A stretch of DNA of 64,000 nucleotides, taken from assembly GCF_019024325.1 (NCBI RefSeq), contig NZ_JAFNJS010000001.1:310001-374000 (forward strand), in the 5' to 3' direction. Source of the DNA: Falsiroseomonas tokyonensis. GTDB lineage: Bacteria > Pseudomonadota > Alphaproteobacteria > Acetobacterales > Acetobacteraceae. Under the pieces are notes generated by a model. That model was not told the DNA's origin. It did no database searches and worked only from the letters and a program-made list of their open reading frames with translations. The position numbers and the translations under genes were made by a program. The first letter of the stretch is position 1; each line of letters begins with the position of its first letter. Shown here in pieces: positions 50,255-61,152 of this stretch.

Positions 50255-50686
50255 ATGCGTCTCACCACCCTCACCGACTATGCGCTGCGCATGCTGATCC
50301 ACCTGGCGATCACGCCGGAGGGGCGGCCGACCATCGCGGCCGTCGCGCAGGCCTATGGCATCTCGGAGAACCACCTGATGAAGGTGGCGCATCAGCTCGG
50401 GCAGTCGGGCCATGTGCGGACGCTGCGCGGCCGCGGCGGCGGCCTGACCCTGGCCCGCCCGGCGGAGACGATCACGGTGGGGGAGGTGGTGCGGTTGATG
50501 GAGCCGGACCTGGCGCTGGTGCCCTGCCTGGGCGGCGGCGCCTGCGCCATCCTGCCCGCCTGCCGCCTGAAGCAGGCGCTGCAGCAGGCGCGCGCGGCCT
50601 TCCTCGCGGTGCTGGACGACACCAGCCTGGCCGATATCGCGCAGCCCCGGGCGGCGCTGCGCGACCTGCTCGGCCTGCCCGCCTGA
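50255..50686 (+). CDS. nsrR: Nitric-oxide-sensing repressor NsrR (Rrf2 family)
   Basis: This 143-residue winged-helix repressor starts MRLTTLTDYALRML, as NsrR proteins do, with the DNA-reading helix in GISENHLMKVAHQLGQSG. Three Cys at 91, 97 and 103 match the iron-sulfur ligands of NsrR (91, 96 and 102 in E. coli). Nitric oxide destroys the cluster and lifts repression. It is divergent from the small-membrane-protein/truncated-haemoglobin operon with an NsrR-like box between, which suggests control of that operon and of itself. Confidence 0.9.
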   Translation: MRLTTLTDYALRMLIHLAITPEGRPTIAAVAQAYGISENHLMKVAHQLGQSGHVRTLRGRGGGLTLARPAETITVGEVVRLMEPDLALVPCLGGGACAILPACRLKQALQQARAAFLAVLDDTSLADIAQPRAALRDLLGLPA

Positions 50687-50687
50687 C

Positions 50688-51455
50688 TCAGGTCATGCTG
50701 GCCGTGACGCCGCCATCAACGAACAGCAGCTGCCCCGAGACGAAATCCGAGGCCGGAGAGGCCAGGAATACCGCCGTCCCCGCGATCTCCTCCGGCTGCG
50801 CATAGCGCCCGGCGGGGCAGCGGCGCTGCACCATCGCCAGCCACTCCGGATTGGTCAGCAGCGGCTTGTTCAGCTCCGTGTCGAACCAGCCGGGCCCGAT
50901 GGCATTGCACTGGATGTTCCAGGGGCCGAGTTCCACCGCCAGCGCCCGGATGAACATCTTCAGCCCCCCCTTGGCCGAGGCGTAGGGCGTGATGGTCGCG
51001 CGGCCGAGGTCGCTGGCCAGGCTGCCGGTGGCAATCACCTTGCCGCGCCGCCGCGCCTTCATCCCCGGCACCACCAGGCGGGACAGGCGCCACAGCGCGG
51101 TCAGATGCGTGTCCATCACGCTGTACCAGCCGGCTTCGGTGGTTTCCTCAATCGGCGCGCGGTGCTGGTTGCCGGCGTTGTGCACCAAAATGTCGATGGG
51201 GCCGAGGCCGGCCACCGCGGCCTCCACCGCCTTGCCGTCCGTCACGTCGAAGGCGCTGATGCGGCAGGCGAGGCCCTCGGCGCGCAGCGCCGCCGCCTGG
51301 GCTTCCAGCGTCGCCGCATCGCGCCCGTTGAGGATCACCTCCGCCCCCGCCTGCGCCAGGCCGCGCGCCATGGCGGCGCCGAGGCCGCGTGACGCCCCGG
51401 TGATGAGGGCCGTACGCCCGGTCAGGTCGAATTGGCGGCGATGCGCGTCGTTCAT
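50688..51455 (-). CDS. Short-chain dehydrogenase (gluconate 5-dehydrogenase-like)
   Basis: This 255-residue classical SDR has the cofactor loop TGASRGLGAAMA, NAGN for the central strand, and the catalytic Ser-Tyr-Lys set at ATGSLAS, YASAK. It begins FDLTGRTALITG, a pattern common in gluconate 5-dehydrogenases and related sugar-acid reductases. GGGGGAAACAGC precedes the ATG. It is convergent with nsrR; the stop codons are one nucleotide apart. Confidence 0.88.
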   Translation of the reverse strand: MNDAHRRQFDLTGRTALITGASRGLGAAMARGLAQAGAEVILNGRDAATLEAQAAALRAEGLACRISAFDVTDGKAVEAAVAGLGPIDILVHNAGNQHRAPIEETTEAGWYSVMDTHLTALWRLSRLVVPGMKARRRGKVIATGSLASDLGRATITPYASAKGGLKMFIRALAVELGPWNIQCNAIGPGWFDTELNKPLLTNPEWLAMVQRRCPAGRYAQPEEIAGTAVFLASPASDFVSGQLLFVDGGVTASMT

Positions 51456-51495
51456 GCTGTTTCCCCCGGTTGTGGGGGCAGTCTGGCGCCGGGCC

Positions 51496-51912
51496 TCAGC
51501 CCTGGTCCAGGGCGTGGGCGCGCAAATCCGCCAGGCTGACCACCGCCAGCGCCGCCACATGCGTCGCCTCCAGCAGCACCGGCGGCGCCTGTCCGGCCAG
51601 CCGCGCCTCCTCCCACCGCGCGGCGCAGAGGCACCAGCGATCGCCGGGCTTCAGGCCCACAAAACCGTATTCGGGGCGGGGGGTGGAGAGGTCGTTGCCG
51701 CGCGCCTGGCTAAAGGCCAGGAACGCCGCCGTCATCTCGGCGCAGACCACGTGCAGGCCGCGATCCTCGGGCCCGGTCTTGCAGCAGCCATCGCGGAAGA
51801 AGCCGGTCAGCGGCGCCACGGAGCAGGGCAGAAGCAAGCCGCCGAGCACGTTGCGTGCCGGCGGCGGGGTCTCGCCGCGACCGTCGCGGCGGCTGGAATC
51901 ATCGAGCGGCAT
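51496..51912 (-). CDS. DUF2237 family protein
   Basis: This 138-residue protein has the full DUF2237 pattern: NVLGGLLLPCSVAPLTGFFR, DGCCKTGPEDRGLHVVCAEMT, GNDLSTPRPEYGF and GDRWCLCAARWEEA. The many Cys residues suggest a metal or redox site. Its function is not known. It sits downstream of pckA with a stem-loop between. Confidence 0.88.
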   Translation of the reverse strand: MPLDDSSRRDGRGETPPPARNVLGGLLLPCSVAPLTGFFRDGCCKTGPEDRGLHVVCAEMTAAFLAFSQARGNDLSTPRPEYGFVGLKPGDRWCLCAARWEEARLAGQAPPVLLEATHVAALAVVSLADLRAHALDQG

Positions 51913-51926
51913 GGTCAGGCTCCCGG

Positions 51927-51954
51927 GCAGGACGGCGCAGCTGCGCCGCCCTGC
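51927..51954 (-). terminator. Stem-loop after pckA
   Basis: A near-perfect 14-bp inverted repeat centred on GCGCAGCTGCGC begins 13 nt after the pckA stop on its strand; one mismatch interrupts it. No T-run follows. It is probably a terminator or mRNA 3' stabiliser for the heavily expressed pckA. Confidence 0.4.
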
Positions 51955-51967
51955 ATATGGGGCGTGA

Positions 51968-53563
<1,596 letters not shown>

Positions 53564-53694
53564 CGCTAGCCTCCAAATGGGTGCGTCAGCTTCGCGAAAC
53601 GCGCCGGTCGCACCATGCGTCCCCTATTGGGCGCTCGTGGGGGCGAAATTAGGGCGGGTAAGCTGTCACAATCAACGCGAACCGGTTGGTTACT

Positions 53695-54420
53695 TTACAA
53701 GCTCAGCCGGGACCTGGCTTCCCGCGTCGCCGCCACCAGGGCCAGGCGCACGCCATTGGCATCCGCGACCGGCGCCGGCCAGGCCAGGCGGGCCACCGCC
53801 TCCCCGGCCGCCCCAGGAGAAGCAAGGTCGCAACCATCGGGGTCGACGCCCGTCATGCGCCAGTCGCCGGGCGCCTGGCCGAGCAGGCCGGTGGCGATGG
53901 CGGCCAGGGCGTCGGCATGGTCCTCGTTTACATGGCCGATGATGCCGGCCTCTGCCGCCGCCAGGGCCGCGACGGCGGCGGGGTCCGGCAGCAATTCGGC
54001 CTGGCGCAGGCGCGTGGCACGGGCGAACCCGCCGACCAGCAGGGCCGCCATGGGCCGGATCTGCCATAGCCGAAAATCGCCGAAATCCGCATAGAAGGCG
54101 GCATAGGGATGGCGCGCCAGCCAGCGGGACTTCAGCTCCGGCGGCGCCGGCTCGGCCAGGCCCGTCACCGTCACGCGCGGGGCGGTCTGCGGATTGACGG
54201 TTTCCGGCTGGCCCTGCACCAGCAGGGCGCAGCGCGGCTCCGTCTTCAGGTGGCGGGTGTGTTCGGACAGGTCCGACAGCAGCAGCAGCACGGTCAGGTC
54301 CGGCAGCACCGCGGGCGTGACCAGGCTGGCGAAGGGCTGGCCCTCCGTCGCGGTGGCGAGGCTGGCGGAGCCGGCGCCGCGCAGCAGGCTGCGCGCCACG
54401 AAGCCATGATCCTCTTCCAT
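53695..54420 (-). CDS. HugZ-family haem/flavin-binding protein
   Basis: This 241-residue split-barrel protein has an N-terminal pyridoxamine-5'-phosphate-oxidase-like domain (LLRGAGSASLATATEGQPFASLV) and a C-terminal DUF2470 domain beginning IGHVNEDHADALAAI, the HugZ layout. HugZ proteins degrade haem; others bind flavin. An RLWQIRPMAALLVGGFARA segment links the two. The start fits the MEEDHGFVAR opening usual for the family. It lies between pckA and the divergent chvI. Confidence 0.82.
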   Translation of the reverse strand: MEEDHGFVARSLLRGAGSASLATATEGQPFASLVTPAVLPDLTVLLLLSDLSEHTRHLKTEPRCALLVQGQPETVNPQTAPRVTVTGLAEPAPPELKSRWLARHPYAAFYADFGDFRLWQIRPMAALLVGGFARATRLRQAELLPDPAAVAALAAAEAGIIGHVNEDHADALAAIATGLLGQAPGDWRMTGVDPDGCDLASPGAAGEAVARLAWPAPVADANGVRLALVAATREARSRLSL

Positions 54421-54527
54421 CTGACCCCTTACCCTTTGCGTGACCCGTCTTTGCCACAATCTGACGTTACAGAGGCTGCCTCACGCCCTGATCGTGCCTG
54501 CCGCCTGCCAGTTTGGGAGTTGACCCT

Positions 54528-55229
54528 GTGCCGCACACCATTGCCCTGGTGGATGACGACCGCAACATCCTGACCAGCGTCTCCATGACCCTGGAGCAGG
54601 AGGGCTTCACCGTGCGCACCTATACGGATGGCGAAAGCGCCCTGCAGGGGCTGATGGCGCGGCCGGCGGATCTGGCGGTGCTGGATATCAAGATGCCGCG
54701 CATGGATGGGATGGAGCTGCTGCAGCGGCTGCGCCAGCGCAGCGCCATGCCGGTGATCTTCCTGACCAGCAAGGATGACGAGCTGGACGAGCTGATGGGG
54801 CTCCGCCTTGGCGCCGACGACTACATCACGAAACCCTTCAGCCAGCGCCTGCTGCTGGAGCGCATCCGCGCCTTGCTGCGCCGGAACGAGGCCGGCCGCG
54901 CCGAGGGCAGCGGCACCCCCGCCGGCGGCATCATCGCCCGCGGCGACCTGGTGCTGGATGAGACGAAGCACACCTGCATGTGGAAGGGAAAGCAGGTGCA
55001 GCTGACCGTCACCGAATTCCTTCTGGTGAAGGCCCTGGCGGTGCGCCCCGGCATGGTGAAGAACCGCGACCAGCTGATCGATGGCGCCTATGGCGAGAAC
55101 ATCTATGTCGATGACCGCACCATCGACAGCCATGTGAAGCGCGTGCGCAAGAAGTTCCGCCAGGTGGACGAGGACTTCGCGCAGATCGAGACGCTGTATG
55201 GGCTCGGCTACCGCTACAAGGAAGCCTGA
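54528..55229 (+). CDS. chvI: Two-component response regulator ChvI
   Basis: This OmpR-type regulator of 233 residues has the receiver site in LVDDD, Asp53 (VLDIKMP) and Lys in DDYITKPF, and a winged-helix DNA-binding half with [24 protein letters not shown] and [16 protein letters not shown]. These landmarks identify ChvI, which in rhizobia and Agrobacterium responds to acid and envelope stress. A GTG start with GGGAG 8 nt upstream is chosen over a TTG five codons earlier. Its kinase gene chvG begins 3.4 kb downstream rather than next door. Confidence 0.92.
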   Translation: MPHTIALVDDDRNILTSVSMTLEQEGFTVRTYTDGESALQGLMARPADLAVLDIKMPRMDGMELLQRLRQRSAMPVIFLTSKDDELDELMGLRLGADDYITKPFSQRLLLERIRALLRRNEAGRAEGSGTPAGGIIARGDLVLDETKHTCMWKGKQVQLTVTEFLLVKALAVRPGMVKNRDQLIDGAYGENIYVDDRTIDSHVKRVRKKFRQVDEDFAQIETLYGLGYRYKEA

Positions 55230-55232
55230 GCC

Positions 55233-56138
55233 CTAAAGATACCGCCGCAGGGCCGGCAGCGCCTGTTCGACGCAGGCGCGGCCCTCGGCGATCGCTTCCT
55301 GGCCGCGATGGAAATCCATCAGCGCCAGGTCGCGCAGCCGGGGCAGCAGCAGCACATGCGGCGGGTCGCCGGCCAGGCGCGTGCGGGTGATCTGGTCCTG
55401 CATGATATTGATGGAATTCGCCAGCACGTCGAAATAGCCGGGTGTCGCCGGCCCCGGCGGAAACAGCCGCGCGGCCAGCGCCGCCGCCTGGTCGCGCAGC
55501 GCCAGCGGCAGGTCGCGCAGGGCGCGACCCATGCCTTCCGCGCTCGGCGCGGGCGTGGCGGGCGGCGTCTCGAAGCGCCGGCCCACCAGGTCGCCGTTCA
55601 GGTTGACGGCGATGATCACCTCCGCCCCCAGCGCCCGGCAGACGGAAACCGGCACGGGGTTGCAGAGCCCGCCATCCACCAGCCAGCGGCCTTCGCGCAA
55701 TGCCGGGCTGAACAGGCCGGGCAGGGCGGCCGAGGCGCGCACCGCCTCATGCAGCGCGCCGGTCTGCAACCACATCTCGCGTCCGGAGGCGAGGTCCGTT
55801 GCCACCGCCGCGTAGCGCCGCGGCAGATCCTCGATCGCGCCAGCGAGGCCGAGGCCGTTGAGGAAGGCCAGCAGTTCCTTGCCGTCGATCAGCCCGCCGC
55901 CGGTCAGCCGCACATCCAGCAGGCCCACGATCTCCCGCCAGCCCGCGGCCTCAACCCAATCCCGCAGCTGCGGCAGGCGGCCGGCCACCTGGGCGGCGCC
56001 GACCAGGGCGCCGATCGAGGTGCCGCAGACGATCTCGGGCTCGATCCCCGCCTCGGCCAGCGCCTCCAGCACGCCGATATGCGCCCAGCCGCGGGCGGAG
56101 CCACTGCCGAGCGCGATACCGATACGGGGCTTGGCCAT
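55233..56138 (-). CDS. Patatin-like phospholipase (RssA/NTE type)
   Basis: This 301-residue lipid hydrolase uses a Ser-Asp dyad. The oxyanion loop [14 protein letters not shown], the nucleophile GTSIGA (GxSxG) and the Asp of [11 protein letters not shown] are all present. A C-terminal helical tail follows. It would hydrolyse membrane phospholipids or lysolipids. The ATG is one nucleotide past the SDR stop. It is the last of three minus-strand genes that separate chvI from chvG, and its 3' end faces chvI at 3 nt. Confidence 0.9.
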   Translation of the reverse strand: MAKPRIGIALGSGSARGWAHIGVLEALAEAGIEPEIVCGTSIGALVGAAQVAGRLPQLRDWVEAAGWREIVGLLDVRLTGGGLIDGKELLAFLNGLGLAGAIEDLPRRYAAVATDLASGREMWLQTGALHEAVRASAALPGLFSPALREGRWLVDGGLCNPVPVSVCRALGAEVIIAVNLNGDLVGRRFETPPATPAPSAEGMGRALRDLPLALRDQAAALAARLFPPGPATPGYFDVLANSINIMQDQITRTRLAGDPPHVLLLPRLRDLALMDFHRGQEAIAEGRACVEQALPALRRYL

Positions 56139-56139
56139 G

Positions 56140-56868
56140 TCAGGCGGTCGCGCCGCCATCGACGATATAGGTGGCGCCGGTGGCGAAGCTGGCCTCCGGG
56201 GACGCCAGCCAGGCCACCATCGCCGCCACCTCCTCCGGCCGCCCGTAGCGGCCGAGCGCGATGCCGGCGCGCTGCGCCTCCGCCTGCGGGCCGCTGGCCG
56301 GGTTGAGGTCGGTGTCGGTGGAGCCGGGCTCGACCAGGTTCACGGTGATGCTCCGCGCGCCGAGGTCGCGCGCCAGGCCCTGGGTCATTCCCACCAGCGC
56401 CGCCTTGCTCATGGCGTAGAGGGTCAGCCCCGGCTGGCCGACCTGGCGCGACAGCGTCGATCCGATGCTGACGATCCGCCCGCCTTCGCCCATGTGCCGC
56501 AGCGCCTGCTGCGCGGCCAAGAAGGCGGCCTTGACGTTGACGGCCAGCACCCGCTCCAGCTCCGCCTCCGTCACCGTCTCGGGCGCGCCATAGGGGAACA
56601 GGCCGGCATTGTTCACCAGCACACGCAGCCCGCCGAGCTCGCCGGCCGCGCGATCCACCGCGGCGCGGATCGCGGAGGGGTCGGCGCTGTCGGCCTGGAT
56701 GGCGAGGCCGCGGCGGCCTTTTGCCACCAGCGCCGCCACCACGCGCTCCGCCGCCGCGGCATTGGACTGGTAGGTGATCGCCACGTCATGCCCGGCGGCG
56801 CCGAGCCGCAGCGCGATGGCCGCGCCGATGCCGCGGCTGCCGCCGGTGACCAGAGCCGTGCCTGTCAT
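56140..56868 (-). CDS. Short-chain dehydrogenase/reductase
   Basis: This 242-residue classical SDR of the FabG-like group has [21 protein letters not shown], the Ser of SIGSTLS, YAMSK and [11 protein letters not shown]. It probably reduces a small 3-oxo or keto substrate with NADPH. It lies between the acyl-CoA ligase and patatin genes, and together these suggest handling of fatty-acid material, although no common pathway is proven. Confidence 0.9.
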   Translation of the reverse strand: MTGTALVTGGSRGIGAAIALRLGAAGHDVAITYQSNAAAAERVVAALVAKGRRGLAIQADSADPSAIRAAVDRAAGELGGLRVLVNNAGLFPYGAPETVTEAELERVLAVNVKAAFLAAQQALRHMGEGGRIVSIGSTLSRQVGQPGLTLYAMSKAALVGMTQGLARDLGARSITVNLVEPGSTDTDLNPASGPQAEAQRAGIALGRYGRPEEVAAMVAWLASPEASFATGATYIVDGGATA

Positions 56869-56912
56869 GTTTTCGGGACCTCATCTGGTTCGGTCCCGAG
56901 CCTAGCCCGGCG

Positions 56913-58529
56913 TCACGGCACCCCAAAGTACCCCGCGAACTGCTCCCGCAGCTTCGTCTTCAGGATCTTGCCCGTGGCGGTGTGCGGGATTTCCTCCACC
57001 ACCACGACATCGTCGGGCAGCCACCATTTCGCGACGTTCGGCGCCAGATGCGCCACCATCGCCTCCTTCGTCACCGCCCGCCCCGGCTTCGGCACCACCA
57101 CCAGCAGCGGCCGCTCGTCCCACTTCGGGTGGCGCGCGGCGACGACGGCGGCTTCGGCCACGTCGGGGTGGCCCATCGCCAGATTCTCCAGCGCGATGGA
57201 GGAAATCCATTCGCCGCCGGACTTGATCACATCCTTGGTGCGGTCGGTGATGTGCATGTAGCCGGCGGCGTCGATGGTCGCGACATCGCCCGTCTCGAAC
57301 CAGCCATCCGGCGTCAGCGCCTCGCCGGTCCGAAAGTAGCCGCGCGTCACGGTGGGGCCGCGCACCTGGAGATTGCCGAAGGTGCTCCCGTCCCACGGCT
57401 TCTCCACGCCGTCATCGCCGACGATGCGCATGTCCACGGTGAAGGGGGGAAAGCCCTGGGTCTCCTGCAGGTCCAGCACGCCCTCCGCATCGCGGCCGGC
57501 CACTTCCGGCTTCACGCCGCAGATGGTGCCGATGGGGCTGGTCTCGGTCATGCCCCAGGCATGCACCACATGGATGCCGCGCCGCTCGAAGGCCGCGGTG
57601 AGCGCGCGCGGGCAGGCGGAGCCGCCGATCACCACGCGCTTCAGTGTGGAAAGCTCCGCCCCTGCCGCCTCCATGTGCTGCAACAGGCCGAGCCAGACGG
57701 TGGGCACGGCGGCGGTGAAGGTGACGCCCTCCGCCTCCATCAGCGCGTGCAGGGAAGGCCCGTCCAGCTTCGGTCCGGGCAGGACGAGGCCCGCGCCGGT
57801 CAGGGGTGCCACGAAGGGCAGGCACCAGCCATTGGCGTGGAACATCGGCACCACCGGCATCACCCGGTCCATGGCGGACAGCCCCATCATGTCCGGCGCC
57901 GCCACGGCCAGGGCATGCAGGACATTGGAGCGATGGGAGTACATCACCCCCTTCGGCTCCCCGGTGGTGCCGGAGGTGTAGCAGAGGCCGGCGGCGGCGT
58001 TTTCCTCGCCCGGCAGCCAGTCGAAATCGCCATCCGCCTCGGCCAGCCAGGATTCGTAGTCCACGGCTCCGGGCAGCTTCGTCTCCGGCATATGCGCCGC
58101 ATCGGTCAGCACGACATAGCGGGTGATGTGCGGAAGCTTCTCCGCCAAGCCCTCCGCCAGGGCGACGAAGGACAGGTCGAGAAACAGCAGCCGGCTTTCG
58201 GCGTGGTTCAGGATCCAGGCGATCTGGTCCGGGAACAGCCGCGGGTTCAGCGTATGGTAGACCGCCCCGGCGCCGGTGATGCCGTACCAGGCCTCGATAT
58301 GCCGCCAGGTATTCCAGGCCAGCGTCGCCACCCGATCCCCAGGCCGAACCCCCTCCCGCACCAGGCGCTGGGCGAGCGCCAGCGACCGGCGGCGCAACTC
58401 GGAAAAATCCGTGCGGTGGATCGGCCCCTCCACGCTGCGGCTGACCACCGCGCGGCCGCCATGGTGGCGGGCGGCATGGTCGATCAGCCGGTGGATCCGC
58501 AGCGGCCAGTCCTGCATCAGCCCGAGCAT
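56913..58529 (-). CDS. Long/medium-chain fatty acid-CoA ligase
   Basis: This ANL-superfamily adenylate-forming enzyme has 538 residues. The phosphate loop is [12 protein letters not shown], the A5 motif AWGMTETSP, the A7 region GWFETGDVA with its Asp, [15 protein letters not shown] and the final catalytic Lys in TATGKILK. The chosen ATG precedes [15 protein letters not shown], the usual start in this family; GGGGGGAACG lies upstream. It is divergent from chvG, 128 nt away. Confidence 0.92.
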   Translation of the reverse strand: MLGLMQDWPLRIHRLIDHAARHHGGRAVVSRSVEGPIHRTDFSELRRRSLALAQRLVREGVRPGDRVATLAWNTWRHIEAWYGITGAGAVYHTLNPRLFPDQIAWILNHAESRLLFLDLSFVALAEGLAEKLPHITRYVVLTDAAHMPETKLPGAVDYESWLAEADGDFDWLPGEENAAAGLCYTSGTTGEPKGVMYSHRSNVLHALAVAAPDMMGLSAMDRVMPVVPMFHANGWCLPFVAPLTGAGLVLPGPKLDGPSLHALMEAEGVTFTAAVPTVWLGLLQHMEAAGAELSTLKRVVIGGSACPRALTAAFERRGIHVVHAWGMTETSPIGTICGVKPEVAGRDAEGVLDLQETQGFPPFTVDMRIVGDDGVEKPWDGSTFGNLQVRGPTVTRGYFRTGEALTPDGWFETGDVATIDAAGYMHITDRTKDVIKSGGEWISSIALENLAMGHPDVAEAAVVAARHPKWDERPLLVVVPKPGRAVTKEAMVAHLAPNVAKWWLPDDVVVVEEIPHTATGKILKTKLREQFAGYFGVP

Positions 58530-58657
58530 TTTTGGTCGTTCCCCCCGTTTGGTTGGGGGGAAGTCTTGGCCTTCCGCGGCTGCCACGCAACCGCCATGGC
58601 CTTGCCGCAGCCTCCGGCGCTACCTTCTTCCCAGCAGCAGCAGGAATTCCCCGACCC

Positions 58658-60331
58658 ATGCCCGATGCGGGCGGCGCCCCCTCCTCCCCCGTCACCGAGA
58701 CACGGCGCCGGCGCTGGCTCTCGCCACTGCTGCGCCGCATCCTGCTGATGAACGCCCTGCCGCCGGCCCTGCTGGCGGCCACGCTGCTCTATCTCGACCA
58801 GTACCAGAACGGGCTGCTGGCGGCGGAGGTCGAGTCGCTGCGCACCCAGGCGCGCATCTATGCCGCCGCGATCAGCGAGGCCGCGGTCACCCCGCGCGAC
58901 GATCGCACCATCCTGGTGCCCGAAGCCGCGCGCCCGCTGCTGCGCCGGCTGGTCGAACCCTCCCCCAATACCCAGGCTCGGCTGTTCGACAATACCGGCC
59001 TGCTGGTCGCCGATAGCCGGGTGCGGGAGGGGCCGGGCGGGGCCATCGTGACGGAGCCCCTGCCGCCGCCGGAGCCGCGCGGCGCCTTCGCCGGCACGGT
59101 GGCCGGCCTGTATGAGCGGGTGCTGGCCCTGCTGCCGCGCGGCACGCAGGACCAGGTGCGGGTGGATGTGAATCCCAATGCGCCCTCCTTCGACTGGCAG
59201 CCGGAATTCGGCGGCAGCACCACCGATCGGCGGGAGGAGCTGCGCCTGGCGCTGGAAGGCGGCGTGCGCCCCTACATCCGCCGCACCGCGGAAGGCCGGC
59301 TGCTGGTCTCGGTGGCCGAGCCCGCACGGCGCGGCTCCGCCTCCGTCGGCATCGTGCTGCTGACGCGGGAGGCGCGGGAGGTGGATGCGCGGCTGCTGGA
59401 TATCCGCGTCTCGGTCCTCGCGCTGTTCTCCCTGGCGCTGGTGCTGACGGTGCTGCTGTCGCTCTATCTGTCGCGAACCATCGCCACCCCGATCCTGCAG
59501 CTCGCCCGCGCCGCGGCGGCGATGCGCGAAGGCGAGGGCCGCGGCGGCAGCGTGCCCGCCCCCCTGCTGCGGCGGGAGGATGAGATCGGCGTGCTGGCAC
59601 GGGACCTGCAGACGGCCGCCCGCGCGCTCTGGGCCCGGATCGACGCCAATGAACGCTTTGCCGCGGATGTGGCCCACGAACTCCGCAACCCGCTGACCAG
59701 CGTGCGCAGCGCCATCGAGACGCTGCGCCGCATCGAGGATCCCACCAAGCAGCGCCGGCTGCTGGCCATCATCTCCGACGATGCCGTGCGCATGGACCGT
59801 CTCATCAACGATATCGCCGACAGTTCACGGGTCGATGCCGAGCTGTCCCGCACCATTGCGACGCCGGTCGATGTCGCGCCCATCCTCGGCGCGCTGGGCG
59901 AGTTGCAGGCTGCGACGCGAGAGGAGGACGACCCGCGGCTGGAGATCGAGGCGCCGGCGGAGGGGCTGATCGTCCGCGGCGTGGAAGGCCGGCTGGTGCA
60001 GGTCTTTCGCAACCTGATCGGCAATGCCATCTCCTTCAGCCCGAAGGGCGGGCATGTCGTGGTGCGGGCGCGGCCGACCGGGCAGATGGTGGAATTCATC
60101 GTCGAGGATGAGGGGCCCGGCATCCCGGAGGCGAAGCTGGAATCGATCTTCGACCGCTTCTACAGCGAACGCCCGACCGGGGAGCTGTTCGGCCAGCATA
60201 GCGGGCTGGGCCTGTCGATCTCGAAGCAGATCGTGGAAGGGCTGCGCGGCCGCATCGCGGCGGAGAATCGGCGCGATGCGCAGGGGGCGATCCTGGGCGC
60301 GCGCTTCATCGTGCGCCTGCCAGCGGCCTAG
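58658..60331 (+). CDS. chvG: Sensor histidine kinase ChvG
   Basis: This membrane kinase of 557 residues has a first transmembrane helix at about 27-46, a periplasmic sensor domain to about 248, a second helix at 250-272, HAMP, then the H-box VAHELRNPLTS with His340, the N-box NLIGNAISFSPKGG and the G-boxes EDEGPGIPE and GLGLSISKQIVEGL. It matches ChvG/ExoS, the partner of ChvI. In most alphaproteobacteria chvI and chvG are adjacent; here three minus-strand genes lie between, so the kinase has its own promoter in the gap shared with the acyl-CoA ligase gene. Confidence 0.9.
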   Translation: MPDAGGAPSSPVTETRRRRWLSPLLRRILLMNALPPALLAATLLYLDQYQNGLLAAEVESLRTQARIYAAAISEAAVTPRDDRTILVPEAARPLLRRLVEPSPNTQARLFDNTGLLVADSRVREGPGGAIVTEPLPPPEPRGAFAGTVAGLYERVLALLPRGTQDQVRVDVNPNAPSFDWQPEFGGSTTDRREELRLALEGGVRPYIRRTAEGRLLVSVAEPARRGSASVGIVLLTREAREVDARLLDIRVSVLALFSLALVLTVLLSLYLSRTIATPILQLARAAAAMREGEGRGGSVPAPLLRREDEIGVLARDLQTAARALWARIDANERFAADVAHELRNPLTSVRSAIETLRRIEDPTKQRRLLAIISDDAVRMDRLINDIADSSRVDAELSRTIATPVDVAPILGALGELQAATREEDDPRLEIEAPAEGLIVRGVEGRLVQVFRNLIGNAISFSPKGGHVVVRARPTGQMVEFIVEDEGPGIPEAKLESIFDRFYSERPTGELFGQHSGLGLSISKQIVEGLRGRIAAENRRDAQGAILGARFIVRLPAA

Positions 60332-60349
60332 GGCTCGGGCTTCCCGCGG

Positions 60350-60365
60350 GTTTCATTAATGAAAC
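60350..60365. promoter_or_regulatory. Perfect 16-bp palindrome before the SGNH gene
   Basis: GTTTCATTAATGAAAC is fully palindromic and AT-rich in a GC-rich genome, 18 nt after the chvG stop and 126 nt before the next gene. A TTGACG and TATCCA pair with an 18-nt spacer at 60398-60427 could be a promoter between them. It is probably an operator; the regulator is unknown. Confidence 0.4.
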
Positions 60366-60491
60366 AAGATTGCAGCAGATCCAAGACCTTAACGTGATTG
60401 ACGCAGCTTGACCGCAAGAGCTATCCATCTTCGCAGAAATAAAATTGGTTGGCCTTTTTAAAACACCTTTTTGGAACAGTGGAGACGCGCC

Positions 60492-61148
60492 ATGTCGGGT
60501 GCTCTTGCGGGTCTGTCCCTGCTCATCATCGGCGACAGCCACTTCGTTTATCCGGGCTCGCTGATCACGCACCTGCACGACCAGCTGCGGCGCGATGGCG
60601 CCACCGTCGCCACCTACAGCGCCTGCGGCGTCGGCGCCGGGGCCTGGGTGGTGCCGCGCGACGTGCCCTGCGGCACCGCGACGCGCGCCGGCAGTGGCCA
60701 GATCCAGACCAACCGCACCAATACGGCGCGCAGCTTCGCGATCGATGAGCTGATCCAGCGCCACCGGCCCAATGTCGTCATCGTCGGCATCGGCGATACC
60801 ATGGGCGGCTATTCGCAGCGGGAGATGCCGCGCAACTGGATCACGGAACAGGTGCGCACCCTGACCGCCCGCTTCCAGGCTACGAACATGCCCTGCATCT
60901 GGTTCGGCCCCACCTGGGGGACGGAAGGCGGGCCCTTCTTCAAGACCTTCGCCCGGGCGAAGGAACTGTCCGACTATCTCTCCACCCAGGTGGCGCCCTG
61001 CGCCTATATCGACAGCACCACCTTCGCCCGCCCCGGCGCCTGGCCGACCTATGACGGCCAGCACCATACGGCGGACGGCTATGCCAATTGGGCTCGGGCG
61101 CTGAACACGCAGATCGTCGCCACCATCAACAGCGCGCGGCGGCGCTGA
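60492..61148 (+). CDS. SGNH/GDSL hydrolase-like protein in the O-acetylation cassette
   Basis: This 218-residue protein has block I LLIIGDSHFVYPG, a mid segment IVGIGDTMGGYS that replaces the usual GxND, and block V TYDGQHHTADGY with Asp and His. The fold is that of SGNH esterases and acetyltransferases. The opening is hydrophobic but not a clear signal peptide. It is followed after 4 nt by the AlgF-like gene, so it is likely to act on acetylated polysaccharide. Confidence 0.72.
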   Translation: MSGALAGLSLLIIGDSHFVYPGSLITHLHDQLRRDGATVATYSACGVGAGAWVVPRDVPCGTATRAGSGQIQTNRTNTARSFAIDELIQRHRPNVVIVGIGDTMGGYSQREMPRNWITEQVRTLTARFQATNMPCIWFGPTWGTEGGPFFKTFARAKELSDYLSTQVAPCAYIDSTTFARPGAWPTYDGQHHTADGYANWARALNTQIVATINSARRR

Positions 61149-61152
61149 GCCG

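Noticed and set aside
53564-53694. A defined ChvI binding site upstream of pckA
   Set aside because: pckA is a known ChvI target in Agrobacterium, but I could not point to a box with confidence in this 131-nt region.
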